From Sipunculus nudus (lineage: Eukaryota; Annelida; Sipuncula; Golfingiida; Sipunculidae): 64,000 bases of DNA. Below, piece after piece: positions 1-10,639 of the stretch. The notes beneath the pieces are model-generated. The model was not told the origin of the DNA and searched no databases. It saw only the letters and a program-made list of their open reading frames with translations. The first letter of the stretch is position 1. Each line of letters starts with the position of its first letter. A program made the position numbers and the translations under genes. The stretch lies in the NCBI GenBank assembly GCA_026874595.1, contig CM049318.1, forward strand, positions 9,154,741 to 9,218,740, in the 5' to 3' direction.

Positions 1-213
1 AGAGATTTGACTCCGCATTGGCAAAATTTGGAAAAATATATTTTGTATCTGATAGTTTAGACATGGAAACAACATGCAGGTTCTTCACAATCGTTGCTAC
101 ACTGATTAAAACAACCTCAGAGTGTTGATAAATGTACTGGTCAGATTTTCAACAGGAGCATTACAACAGACATGCAGTAAGCTTTCTTCAGTTAATAAGT
201 AATCATATATCTT

Positions 214-215
<2 letters not shown>

Positions 216-264
<49 letters not shown>
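216..264. repeat. (TA)n microsatellite
   Basis: Uninterrupted AT dinucleotide tract. It lies directly beside a fragment that resembles the SINE piece at 30386-30465, which is also bordered by (TA)n. Confidence 0.95.
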
Positions 265-267
<3 letters not shown>

Positions 268-280
268 ACATGAATACACA

Positions 281-358
281 GAAAAGTCGGTCCACTGCTG
301 ATGCGAATGTTCGATTTATATATACAATGAACCAGCATGGCTATTCATTCATCGCGCT
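281..358 (-). mobile_element. SINE-like fragment shared with 30386-30465
   Basis: This block shares two landmarks with 30386-30465: aagtcggt followed by cactg near one end, and ccagcatggctattcat at the other. The second copy has a tRNA-like B box on the minus strand, so both are probably pieces of one tRNA-derived SINE family with (TA)n at an end. Homology is visible but the copy is strongly diverged. Confidence 0.5.
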
Positions 359-402
359 CTCTCTCTCTTTCTCTCTTTCCCTTTCTCTCACTCTCTCTAT
401 CT
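358..402. repeat. (CT)n-rich microsatellite
   Basis: Impure tct/ctct tract running into a short TA tract and tatg repeats. Nothing coding is seen. Confidence 0.85.
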
Positions 403-692
403 CTTTAAATATATATATATATGTATGTATGTATGTATGGTTGATATGTGGACGATATGTGGTTGATATGTAGACAATATTCGATCACCTTAGCGAAAGA
501 GACGTCTGACGTAAGGTCATTCAAGATAAATGGAGTGAAACACAAGTATGTGTGACGACATTTACTTGGCTAATTTTCTTTGGAAATAAATAATTTTTAC
601 AGTTTCGATTAGACCCATAAGGAATGGTTCTGTGAGAAACGTTTTCAAAGAATAAGGAAAAATACTGACTCCTTAAATTGTACTAATTTATA

Positions 693-748
693 CCGTGTAT
701 TGTATCGTGAGACGATACGTATGGCGATACGTATCTTATTGTGTATCC
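693..748. repeat. Palindromic gatacgtatc motifs
   Basis: The self-complementary motif gatacgtatc and its variants recur within about 55 bp. Such dense cgatacgtat palindromes are typical of ends of non-autonomous DNA transposons, but no partner end was found, so this is only a motif cluster. Confidence 0.35.
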
Positions 749-1029
749 ACTCATGGAAAGGATTGACTAAACGGTCGAAAACATGACGGAAAAAGACGCT
801 TCAGTAGTTATAAAGTAGCCCAATGTACAGGAAAATAGAGCCATATGGATTCTGCCTTGCTGAATCAAATTGGCGAATAACATGTCTATTGGAAACATAT
901 GGTAAAGCCCATAAAAAGCACATTTAATATATGTCCAACAAATATAAAGTGCCTGTGGGAAAATGTAAAGAATTAAGCTGAGATTAGGTATGGCAGTAGC
1001 GGAACAGAAAGTGATTCTTTTATTATTTG

Positions 1030-1032
<3 letters not shown>

Positions 1033-1060
<28 letters not shown>
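1033..1060. repeat. (GA)n microsatellite
   Basis: Fourteen GA units. No other content. Confidence 0.95.
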
Positions 1061-1063
<3 letters not shown>

Positions 1064-1207
1064 ACATGTAAATTGAGCTGAAACGTGTAGTGAATACTCT
1101 GGGTAATCGAGTTCTTTGTTTTATTTTTTTCCCACAAGGCTAAGCTGATCCTGGGGCTTTCATCGAATGCTACAAAGTATGTATGTATTATTAAGCACAT
1201 CGACTTC

Positions 1208-1219
1208 AAGTTAAAACTA
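1208..1219. repeat. 5' target-site duplication of the LINE
   Basis: The 12-mer aagttaaaacta occurs here immediately before the truncated LINE and again at 4937-4948, immediately after its terminal A-tract. That is the expected signature of target-primed reverse transcription and fixes both ends of the insertion. Confidence 0.8.
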
Positions 1220-1254
1220 CTCTATTATGTAATATATATGCACCAAACACAAAA

Positions 1255-4200
1255 ATGGAACAGGTAGAGTATTTCCAAAAGCTGCATAATGAAATAAAAA
1301 AGATGGTACTTGATACTGACATAAGGCTAATTATAGGAGGTGATTTTAATGTTTGTATGGATAAAATTGACACTGATGGTGAAAAACTGAAAGTAAAGTC
1401 TATTGAGCAAATACAGTCAATCATTGAAGAATTTGAGGTCATAGATATATGGAGGATAAGAAATCCTGATGTTAAAAGATATTCCTGGAGGCGATGGTTC
1501 CCCTTGACACAAAGACGACTAGATTATTTTTTAATTTCAAATAACATTCAGCCATCTGTACAGTCTACCGATATTATTCCTTCAGTAGGTACAGACCATT
1601 CAGCTATTAATTTACAGTTACATGTCTTAAATGAACATAAAAGAGGAAAGGGGTATTGGATATTTAATAATTCTCTTTTACAGGATGAAGTGTATGTCAA
1701 TGGGTTAAAAAATAAAATTTCTGCATGGAAAGAACTTTATTCATATAATAATCCGGCAAGCCGCTGGGAATTTTTGAAATACAAAATAAGGCAATTCACA
1801 GTAGAATATTCTAAGTCAAAAGCTAAGGAAAGAAGATTAAATCTAGCCGCTCTTGAGAGTAAACTGAATGAATTAGAAAGAAAATTATGTGAACATCCGG
1901 GAGACTCAATAGTAACAGAGTATCAACAAGTAAAACAAGAGGTGGAAACTATGTATAATCATATAACTGAAGGAATAATAATTCGCTCAAGAGCACAGTG
2001 GAGAGAATATGGTGAAAGAAATTCTGCATATTTCCTGAACTTAGAAAAAAGAAATAAGGGCAAAACATCAGTACGAAAATTACTAAAAAGCAATAATGAT
2101 GTATTAACCTCCCAAAGTGATATTCTAAATGAAATAAGAATTTTTTTTATGCAACGTTTTACAAGGGTTTCAACTGTCACACCAGAACAATGTGAAAATT
2201 ATTTAAGTAATAATATGCCAACTCTAACTAAAGAACATTCATCCATGTGTGATGGTCCAGTGACACTGGATGAGATTTTTAATGCTGTTAAGTCTATGCC
2301 ATCCAACAAATCACCTGGAAATGATGGTCTAAGTAAAGAATTTTATATCCATTTTTTCCAAGATATTGGAAAAGACTTAGTATCATGTATGAATCACAAT
2401 TTTATTGAATGTCAAATGACGGCAAGCCAAAAACAAGCAATCATCACTTTATTAGAAAAACCAGGAAAAGACTCCAGGTTCATTAAGTCATGGCGCCCGA
2501 TAAGTTTAATCAATGTAGATAGTAAAATACTCAGTCGGGTTTTGGTAAATAGGTTGAAGAAAATATTACCAGAGATAATTTCGCAAGAACACAGTGCAAT
2601 TATAAAAGGACGTTTTATTGGTGATCCCATCAGACTAATTGATGATATGTTGAGTTATTGCAAGCAAAGAATGGTACCAGGTTTTATGTTTGCAGCGGAT
2701 TTTGAAGCAGCCTTTGATTCAGTAGATCATGTATTTATGTTTAGTGTTCTAAAAAGGTTTGGATTTGGAGAAAATTTTATTTTATGGGTAAAAACAATGT
2801 ATAACAAGTTGGAAAGTGCAGTTATTAATAATGGAGTTACTACTCAGTATTTTTTAATAGAACGGGGTACACGTCAAGGTGACCCCCTTGCATGTTATTT
2901 GTTTTTACTTGTCGTCGAAATATTGGTACATAAGATTCGTACAAATAATAATGTCAAAGGAATAAAGGTCTATGACACAGAATTTAAAATGTGTATGTTT
3001 GCAGATGATACAACTTTTTTCATTCATGATGTAAATTCATTTAAGGAACTTATCAAACTAAGCAACATGTTTACAGAGTATTCCTCTTTAAAAGTTAATT
3101 ACGATAAATCTGAGGCAGCATGGTTAGGCAAAGATAGAAACAGACAGGATAAACCCATAGAATGTAGATGGTTAGATTTGACTGTAAATGTCATAAGAAT
3201 TTTGGGTATATACTTTTGTTATGATTCAGATATGGTTGTGGAGCAAAACTTCACAAGAATAAAAGAAAGAATTAAGAAAACTTTGAATGTATGGAAAACT
3301 CGTACACTGACAGTGTATGGAAGGGTTGAAATAGCTCGATCACTTGTTTTATCTACAATATTGTATGTCTCTAATATGTGTGATCCTCCAAATGGCTTCA
3401 TTACTGAAGTACAAAGTATGATTAACTTATTTATATGGAAGGATAAAAAGCCTAAAGTTAAATATTGTACTGCTATTGGATCCTATGAAAAAGGTGGTCT
3501 TAAAGTTCCAGATGTAGAATCCATGTTAAAAGCCCAACGTGTATTATGGATAAAACGATTAATTACGGATAAAGATAAACCTTGGGTGAAGTTGGTGACA
3601 GGTTATCTACGAAAGATTGGTGGAGTAGCATTCATACGATCAAACTTTGATATACAGAGGATCCCACTTTCCCTGCCAAATTTTTATAAATCATGCCTGT
3701 GTTCATGGGCTGAACTTTTCGATTGCTACCCTACAACTAAATTTGAAGTATTATCACAAACATTGTGGAATAACAAACTATTTAATGTCAACAAAGCATC
3801 TTACTTTAACAAAAAATTGTCAGCGGCAGGGATAAATTACATTCATGATCTAATAAATATTGATGGGTCATTAAAATCTTGGAGCACTCTAGGTAAAGGA
3901 GATTTAACACAGTTAGATAAATTCAAGTTACAATCAATAGTGTCATCTATCTCAAAATATCAGCGTACTATATTAGAAGATGAGCATACTGTGAATATGC
4001 AGGAATATGATGATCCTGTGTTTATTAAGAATGATCCATTTAAGATATCAAACCTAGATTCAAAAATGTTATATAATAAATTTATTGAAAAGAAAATAAT
4101 GAGCAGAAAAATAAAATGGGATTTATATTTAAATGTTACGAATGAGGAAAAGAAATTAAGATTTCAATCAATTTATAAGATTTCATCTGACTGGTATACA

Positions 4201-4659
4201 AGAGAGTTTCAATATAAAATTATGAATAATTATTTACCTGTAAACAGTCATTTGTTCACATGGAATTTAGTTGATAGTGGTAGATGTGACTATTGTTTTC
4301 TGTATCAAGAAACCATATTACATCTTTTTTGTCATTGTATAGTCACAAAAAACCTGTACTTTAGGATCTGTGAATGGTTGAACTCATGTAATGTAAATAT
4401 GTCAGGTATGCTCCCAAATAATATAATATTTGGTATTTTTCCAGTTACTGAAAAAAATATTTTGATGAATACAATGATAGTATTGTACAAACTCACAGTA
4501 TACAAAGGAAAATGTTATTCATCTGACTCTGTTTTGTTCAACAACTTTATATTAAATGTGAAATCACTGCAAAAGGAAGAATACATTATTGCAGAAAAAC
4601 AATGTAAGATGGCGCACCATCTGAGGAAATGGAGTCCAATATTACCTCTGATAGTGTAA
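1255..4659 (+). CDS. LINE ORF2 protein, N-terminally truncated (endonuclease part + reverse transcriptase)
   Basis: 1,134 codons from the first in-frame ATG; the frame is open upstream to 1195, so this Met is internal to the family's protein. The C-terminal half of an APE-type endonuclease carries GGDFN (residues 28-32), RRLDYFLIS and GTDHSAI. Reverse transcriptase motifs follow in order: SPGNDGLSKEFY, WRPISLINVDSKI, FAADFEAAFDS (motif A), RGTRQGDPLACYLF (motif B) and the catalytic MFADDTTFF (motif C). Near the C-terminus CDYCFLYQETILHLFCHC gives the CX2C-type motif usual in L1/Tx1-like ORF2 proteins. FADD and this layout fit the L1/Tx1 group; the exact clade is inference. No frameshift or stop interrupts it. 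Intact ORF2 proteins of this group are longer at the N-terminus, so this is a 5'-truncated copy. Confidence 0.9.
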   Translation: MEQVEYFQKLHNEIKKMVLDTDIRLIIGGDFNVCMDKIDTDGEKLKVKSIEQIQSIIEEFEVIDIWRIRNPDVKRYSWRRWFPLTQRRLDYFLISNNIQPSVQSTDIIPSVGTDHSAINLQLHVLNEHKRGKGYWIFNNSLLQDEVYVNGLKNKISAWKELYSYNNPASRWEFLKYKIRQFTVEYSKSKAKERRLNLAALESKLNELERKLCEHPGDSIVTEYQQVKQEVETMYNHITEGIIIRSRAQWREYGERNSAYFLNLEKRNKGKTSVRKLLKSNNDVLTSQSDILNEIRIFFMQRFTRVSTVTPEQCENYLSNNMPTLTKEHSSMCDGPVTLDEIFNAVKSMPSNKSPGNDGLSKEFYIHFFQDIGKDLVSCMNHNFIECQMTASQKQAIITLLEKPGKDSRFIKSWRPISLINVDSKILSRVLVNRLKKILPEIISQEHSAIIKGRFIGDPIRLIDDMLSYCKQRMVPGFMFAADFEAAFDSVDHVFMFSVLKRFGFGENFILWVKTMYNKLESAVINNGVTTQYFLIERGTRQGDPLACYLFLLVVEILVHKIRTNNNVKGIKVYDTEFKMCMFADDTTFFIHDVNSFKELIKLSNMFTEYSSLKVNYDKSEAAWLGKDRNRQDKPIECRWLDLTVNVIRILGIYFCYDSDMVVEQNFTRIKERIKKTLNVWKTRTLTVYGRVEIARSLVLSTILYVSNMCDPPNGFITEVQSMINLFIWKDKKPKVKYCTAIGSYEKGGLKVPDVESMLKAQRVLWIKRLITDKDKPWVKLVTGYLRKIGGVAFIRSNFDIQRIPLSLPNFYKSCLCSWAELFDCYPTTKFEVLSQTLWNNKLFNVNKASYFNKKLSAAGINYIHDLINIDGSLKSWSTLGKGDLTQLDKFKLQSIVSSISKYQRTILEDEHTVNMQEYDDPVFIKNDPFKISNLDSKMLYNKFIEKKIMSRKIKWDLYLNVTNEEKKLRFQSIYKISSDWYTREFQYKIMNNYLPVNSHLFTWNLVDSGRCDYCFLYQETILHLFCHCIVTKNLYFRICEWLNSCNVNMSGMLPNNIIFGIFPVTEKNILMNTMIVLYKLTVYKGKCYSSDSVLFNNFILNVKSLQKEEYIIAEKQCKMAHHLRKWSPILPLIV

Positions 4660-4878
4660 TATTACTTGTAAGAATGTTATGACTACATAAATATATATAT
4701 ATATATATGTATGTTTAAATAGATATAAATATATATGAATGCACTTTATAAGTGAATTATGAATTACAAGGCATTTTTTTTCACCACATTAGTATCAGTT
4801 ACTGTTTTGTCCTTGTCTATGTATATTGTAATTATGTATGTATATGTACATAAATGTTGCCTGTTTCAAAAAAAAAAA
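4660..4878 (+). other. LINE 3' UTR with first A-tract
   Basis: AT-rich sequence after the ORF2 stop, with a short TA tract (about 4690-4708), ending in 11 adenines. Confidence 0.65.
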
Positions 4879-4922
4879 GTTTTGCTCTAGAGAGGATAAG
4901 TGTAATTCAAGACGGGTACCAT
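4879..4922 (+). other. Possible 3'-transduced segment between two A-tracts
   Basis: 44 bp of non-A sequence lie between the first A-tract and the terminal 16-A tract, all inside the target-site duplications. This is what a LINE makes when transcription passes its own poly(A) site and ends at one in the donor flank. The alternative is that this is simply the end of the family's 3' UTR with two A-rich stretches. Confidence 0.45.
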
Positions 4923-4936
4923 AAAAAAAAAAAAAA

Positions 4937-4948
4937 AAGTTAAAACTA
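4937..4948. repeat. 3' target-site duplication of the LINE
   Basis: Second copy of aagttaaaacta. Its first two adenines overlap the terminal A-tract, so the true duplication could be 10-12 bp. Confidence 0.8.
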
Positions 4949-5275
4949 GAAGAAAAACGTTCAGTAAATGGAGTAACCTGTGTAATGCTAAAACGTTGGT
5001 TATGATGGTCGGTTTTCATGTCGGTCAGGTCCATAGAGCTCACTGCTGATTGGTTAGAGAACCATTACATGCCAGAACTTGATTGTCGTGGCAGGAGGCG
5101 AGGATGAAATAGCTGAATGTTTTAACACTACCAGGGGTCTGTAGAAAAGATATATAATCCTATATATGCAGGGATGGGCACATATCAAATGTGCGTGATC
5201 AGTTCATATTTCTACATCATTTTATGAAAAAAGTAGGGCAATTTCTGCAATTAATAGATGCTTCTGGAATTTTAA

Positions 5276-5336
<61 letters not shown>

Positions 5337-8178
5337 GTTTTTGTATGTGCAGCACGGTCTTGTGGCACATTTGGTAGTGCATTCCTTTTTGGTGGACAAA
5401 GTGGCAATAATATTTTGTCTTGTTACATTTTAATACGGACGCGACATACAACATAGGCCAGGGGCAAGAGATATTCAGGAATTTGGATGCAAAGCTGGTC
5501 TCAATTGAGACAGATGATGAGTCGTCACATTTGCAATTAGCGGTGGAGGAATACCTGTTCAGAATAACTGTCAGAAACTTAAAATAGAAAGTTCAAATCA
5601 TAAATATTAAAATAAACGTGTACAAAATCTGTATAAAAACATGTGCATGTTGATCTATAATATTCTCATTTTTAGGCATTAAAAAAGGCTGTTGGACATC
5701 AGGTAGACGAAATTACGAAACGTGGATCTGGAATGCAACTGGTGAAGAAATCTCCCCCCCCCCACTGTGGGCACCTGAGGAGCCAAGCGAAAGGTATTTT
5801 TTAGATATTTGTGTATTTTGAAATACAAAGCAAGAGACTTCCAGACATGGCCTATGATCAGTTTATGGTCATCTGTGAAAAGAGCCCTACATTCCAGTGA
5901 CAATGTTCACCTCCTAGTGTCAGTTATGACAAATACAACTTGCCTTCTTCAACTGTTCGATGCGAAATATTGCTTATGTTTTGAAATTTGGGATACCGGA
6001 AATTTAAGCTTATGGGCTATGAGAAATGAAACATTCTTAACGATCATCTAACTATATCTGCAATTGGAGATTGAAATTTGCTAAAAAGGGAGTGCAGACA
6101 TTAAGAATGAAACTTATAATAAGTTTCCTCTTCAGTTTGTTTTATCTGGATACTTCAACAATTTAAACAGTTTTTGATGCATTGCTATCATGAATCAACG
6201 GAGAAAATATTCGAGTAAACGTGCGAGTAAACGTTCTTATTAAAATGGATATACCAGATACCTGGAACTGTTTATATAATATAAAAATAATTCGGTTGCC
6301 TGCTGTCGTTCATATTTCACTGCGAATACACTCCTCGAAAATGAGAATGCATGCTTGACAGCATTGTCAGACATTAATGTTAGGGCACCTTTAGGTGTTG
6401 GCGCCTGTCTTCCAAACTTTAAGCAGTTGGGAATATTTATTGGTGTTCAACGTAGAACCTAAACAATTAATATGACCTCGACATATACTGACAAATTTAT
6501 TCTTAAATTATGACCTGCATATTTGGGAACATCTAATACAGTTCTTCCTCTTAAATATGTTGGATCGCAATAAAAAGAAAGTTAAACTGTTTATTTTACT
6601 CTATGTATATTTTGAAATCAAAACACCGTTTGATTGTATTTGGAATAGGTATCGTCGACAGAGATGTTGATGTTCACACACACACATACATATATGTATG
6701 ACGTGCATCTACATCTAGGCATACATATACGGAGTATATGTGTGTTTGAAATGAGTTTCCTGAGTGGATACAAGTCATAACGAATAAGTAGGCCTAGCTA
6801 GTCCTAGTGGACTTTTAACAAACGCGCGTTCATATGAAATAATGTAGTCATATGGAAACATGGGTTGTTTGCGTTTAATATTCCTTAAACGTATTATTAA
6901 CAAAAAATCGCGTATTTCATACTTGTGTAAGCAGGTACCAATCAGCCTCCTGCTTCTTCAAGAATGGCACGTCGGTTTGTCATAAAATTTGAATGATAAT
7001 TTTACCGCAAGACATTTGGAGCAATATTTATTTTTACTTATTAATATATATTGGCATAAAGCTGGCCACAAATCTTTTATTGAGCAGTCGACTCCGGATG
7101 TTAAAACTTTGCATGCTGATATACTATGATAAAGTAACCTTATCCATACATTACCTTTACAGTGTAAGTTAGGACATTAATTTATTAATTATGTGTCTCT
7201 AATAAACATTAAAATTCTCATAATCTTTATTCATCTCCCTAGATTTTGTTAATGTGACGACGTTAGTGCTACTTTGTTTCTTTATGAGCTTTTTGGTGTC
7301 ATATGTATTGTCCTTTATTTTCTAAACTCAAAGGATATTCTTCATCAATCAAGGTGCACCCGTCGTAAAGTGTTTGACCTATAAGTAACAATAGTTTACT
7401 ATCAGCAGTATTTACTGTGTTCAATTCCCCTTTCCTAACCGCCTCTGTTTTATCATCGGATATTCAACTAGCAGTTCAAGGGATGTTTTTGCAAATTTCC
7501 AAATGAAATATATACAAAAAGATGTCTCCTGTGTTCTTGTATGACATCGTTCGCCAGACCAACAAGGCGTTTTAAAAAATAATATGTTTTAATATGTAAA
7601 ATTTATATGTTGCGTCTTTGGGAGCTCTTTTGTAGTTGAGTAAAATAAGACATCATCATTTCGGTAATCGTGTTGATAGTCATTTTTAAAAAATAATCTT
7701 ATTATTATGTTTAAGTACGTCAAAAATATATTTATGAAATCTTTGTCTCTGAAATGCTATCTTAAGTGCGTAGAATCGGACTCGCAAGAGTAAGACTCCG
7801 CTGTTTACAGTTTGTGGGAGTCCTAACTAACAGACAGAATTTTCACCAGGACTGAACTTAAACAGAATATTTGCTTCTTTTACATCTCTACCTCATTTTC
7901 TTGAGATTAAATGTTCTCCAAATGTCAAACAACCTCTAATTAATGGCAAATAAAGGAAAATACAATTAGCCTGAACGTATGTGGCATCCTTTTCCACATA
8001 TTTTAGAAACCAAAACAGTCACCAACATGCATATCCTATTTAAATGTTGAAATTGTCCTCACATGTTCCCCCTTGAAATTTCATTAACATTTATACCCGT
8101 ATCTTCGGGTAGCTTCGAACATACAAACCTCCCCCTTCCGTATACGGGCGGCCGTATTGCAAGTCTCATTGCTTGATA
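4949..8178. other. Non-coding stretch
   Basis: No gene recognised. It contains one long (TA)n tract, an 11-C run near 5752-5762 and a short CA/TA-rich patch near 6677-6745. Open frames are short and show no motif that I recognise. Confidence 0.6.
5278..5333. repeat. (TA)n microsatellite
   Basis: About 27 uninterrupted TA units. Confidence 0.95.
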
Positions 8179-8179
8179 A

Positions 8180-8398
8180 TATGCATCTTAATCGTGTTTA
8201 TGTCATTCACACAATGAATAGCCGCTCCGGCAGTTTGGATGGTGGCGTTCCGTAGTCTGTAGGGGTGGAAGAAACCGGAGAACCCAGGAGAAACCATTGA
8301 CCTGAGATGGCAACGACAATCTCCTCCCATATCCAGCCAAGGGATCGAACCCCGTTCCCAAGCGGGGAGTGCCGAGCGTTGTACCACACGACTGTCCA
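8180..8398 (-). mobile_element. tRNA-derived SINE, minus strand
   Basis: Read on the minus strand, the head has an A-box-like segment (gtggtacaacgctcgg) and a B box (ggttcgatcc). A body follows containing ggtttctcctgggttctccg, a pattern I associate with conserved central domains of invertebrate SINEs. It ends near agatgcatattatcaag. The anticodon region is shortened, so this is not a working tRNA gene. Family name not assigned. Confidence 0.65.
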
Positions 8399-8818
8399 TG
8401 ATTAGGTAATCATAGTCTACTTTAATAAGCATGAATCTGCTTTTTGACTGTATAGGCTAAATCTCTAAATCATCTGTCACAATACATGTATTAGTCGACC
8501 TAAAAAGGCTTGTACATTTTAAGATAACCCCCAAGAATGTTTAAATTTACTTTGGTAAATGTTAAAGACAACGTTAGATGACAGGTGGCATAGCAAAATT
8601 GTTTGAAGTTTGAAGTTTAATATGCATTTGAAAATAAGTATGTTCGTTTGGTACATAAAAAAGGCATGGTTATGTTTTATTTAAAAGGGCCTTGCATTCC
8701 ATTTGTACTAGTATGTGCGTATGGTAGGCTATTTTATTGGATCTCCTGGTTTTAAATGTAATTAGGTACACTGAGGCCAACGTTGTATTTTGCAAAATTA
8801 CAAGGATTTGTGAATAAA
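8399..8818. other. Non-coding stretch
   Basis: AT-rich sequence between two SINEs; I see no gene or repeat in it. Confidence 0.6.
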
Positions 8819-9194
8819 CCGGCTTCTGTGGCTCAGGGGTAGAGCGCAGGACTCAAAGCCGGGAGATCGTGAGTTCGAATCTCAGCCAAGTAGGTGAGAT
8901 TTTTCACGGTCGGCCCCCACCCAGGGTGAGCGCTCTACAGGTTTAATGGAGAGACTGTGCCCATCAGTCGTGTTTCTCTCACAAACGATTGCGCCTTTCG
9001 GGGGTTCCTTGACCCAGTAATGGGGATGACACACACACCCAGGGCCCGCAGGAGTGGTATACAAACCTTGTTGATACCAGGGAATATCCGATTTAAGCCC
9101 CTGTCACATTGTCCGAAACCGGAATGGAACTCTGCAGATGTACATAACTTAGTTAAGCAAAGCATTAAAAAATGGAGACGGTTACCTAAAAAAA
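8819..9194 (+). mobile_element. tRNA-derived SINE (family shared with 16973-17380)
   Basis: The head carries an A box (tggctcaggggtagagc) and B box (gagttcgaatctc) at cloverleaf spacing. The acceptor arms (ggcttct against gccaagt) do not pair, so it is a SINE and not a tRNA gene. The body shares cccagggtgagcg, actctgcagatg and aatggag-n-cggttacct with the minus-strand copy at 16973-17380. It ends in ggttacct and a short A-run. Confidence 0.8.
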
Positions 9195-9327
9195 GGTCTT
9201 CTGAATATATATCCTTTCAGCAACAGACAAAACAAATCTCGCATGCATTTCCCCTGTTTCATTACACCTTAAAACGCATCCCCTTCCGTTCTTTTTATTG
9301 GACTCAGTGCTTTGATTCTTCCCTTCC

Positions 9328-9331
<4 letters not shown>

Positions 9332-9393
<62 letters not shown>
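9332..9393. repeat. (TA)n microsatellite
   Basis: About 30 TA units, preceded by a C/T-rich segment. Confidence 0.95.
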
Positions 9394-9396
<3 letters not shown>

Positions 9397-10418
9397 CAAG
9401 TATGAGCAAACCTTCCATACATTAAACATGCGATAAATGTGCTGGTCCTATAACTGTGATAAAAAGCTATTTGTCAGTGTCCGCCTGTCTTGTGTATAGA
9501 TAAATTGGTGTTGGAAAATATTTTGCAAACTTTGTTCCAAAAATATTTCTGAAGTTTTGATATGTTTGTAAACTATAATATTGGCTCTCGGTAACTCGGT
9601 TGTTTTACGGCTTTGTCTTAAATTGTAAATGTAAAAGGGCGTAATTTTACCAAACGTAAACATAGCCGATCGCGAAATTGTGAAGAAAAAGTTCTATATT
9701 GAAATTATATGTATTAAGAGGCGATAGTTTTAATATTTAAAGAACCATATATTAACCGATAAATCGTTCAATGGATTACCAATGTTACCAATGATTGTTA
9801 CAGGCCTGACTTTAATCTATATTATTACGGCTTTTCGAAAAATAAATATTCTATAGAAGACTGCATTTAATTCGGAAATCCAGCTATTTATGGACAAAGT
9901 GCCATGCAACCAGTCACTTCGTCATTGCCCCTAATCAAACATTGGCGCCTGATGCTATTGCATAACCGTAGCAAATCATATGAGTTCTCAAGATATATAT
10001 AATTTATAGACAATGATAAAAATATTATATATTTTAAAATTGTAGTTGATGTCATATTTTAGTATTAAAGAGCCACCAGCTACAGCAAAAAAGTTTTGTT
10101 TCTTATAATCAAAACATTCTTAGTTCTTGATCTGATATGAAGCTTTAGAAGAAAAAAAAAAGAAAAATAAATAGTTACTTGCAATGTTATCGTGAACAAT
10201 CAGCTCCAGGATATATGATTGGGCAGGTTTTTCTGGTTGTAACAATATGATGGATAATTGTAGCAATTGAAAAACGAACCTGCACTACAGCTAACCAGTT
10301 TGTGCCTTTTGTTTAGCAGTTAGTCACAAGTCCTTTTTCCACATCTTAACACGGAAATTAATACAACGGATAAGTCATCGAAAAGTCTTCCGTCCCGTCC
10401 ATTCATTTCTTTCTCTCC

Positions 10419-10422
<4 letters not shown>
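9394..10422. other. Non-coding stretch
   Basis: AT-rich, with no gene or clear repeat recognised. Confidence 0.6.

Positions 10423-10455
<33 letters not shown>
10423..10455. repeat. (TA)n microsatellite
   Basis: About 16 TA units. Confidence 0.95.
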
Positions 10456-10463
<8 letters not shown>

Positions 10464-10639
10464 TCGTTCACCTATTATCGTTCCTGAAGATCTATTAAGA
10501 CTACTAGCTTACTTTTGCACACCAAGTAAAATAGGAGCAAAATTGTATATAATAATTTGTTTAACATTTACATATTATATCATGTTTATATAACCAGTAT
10601 AATATATAATATGTAAATGTTAAAACAATTCCATTTGAG

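Larger units (their letters stand above)
1..1207. other. Non-coding flank with simple repeats
   Basis: No gene recognised. The open frames here are (TA)n, (CT)n or (GA)n read as Ile-Tyr, Ser-Leu or similar, so they are not protein evidence. The stretch holds the microsatellites and SINE fragment listed separately, and otherwise AT-rich unique-looking sequence up to the LINE target site. Confidence 0.7.
1220..4938 (+). mobile_element. 5'-truncated L1/Tx1-like LINE insertion
   Basis: A non-LTR retrotransposon bounded by a 12-bp target-site duplication. It starts inside the apurinic-like endonuclease domain: the first residues after the duplication read LLCNIYAPN, a conserved endonuclease block. 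It then runs through reverse transcriptase and a C-terminal Cys/His motif, a 3' UTR of about 200 bp, an 11-A tract (4868-4878), 44 bp of other sequence and a 16-A tract (4923-4938). The long uninterrupted frame suggests a fairly young copy. Truncation removes the start of the endonuclease and any ORF1, so it should not be able to move by itself. Confidence 0.85.

Noticed and set aside
132-473. 113-residue frame rich in Ile-Tyr and Ser-Leu
   Set aside because: Translation of (TA)n and (CT)n microsatellites. The same applies to the Ile-Tyr-rich frames at 5191-5433, 8957-9436, 18375-18631, 24424-24618, 34403-34642 and 44487-44729.
8821-8890. Functional tRNA gene
   Set aside because: A and B boxes are present but the acceptor arms do not pair, and a minus-strand sister copy shares several hundred bases of non-tRNA body, so it is a SINE head.
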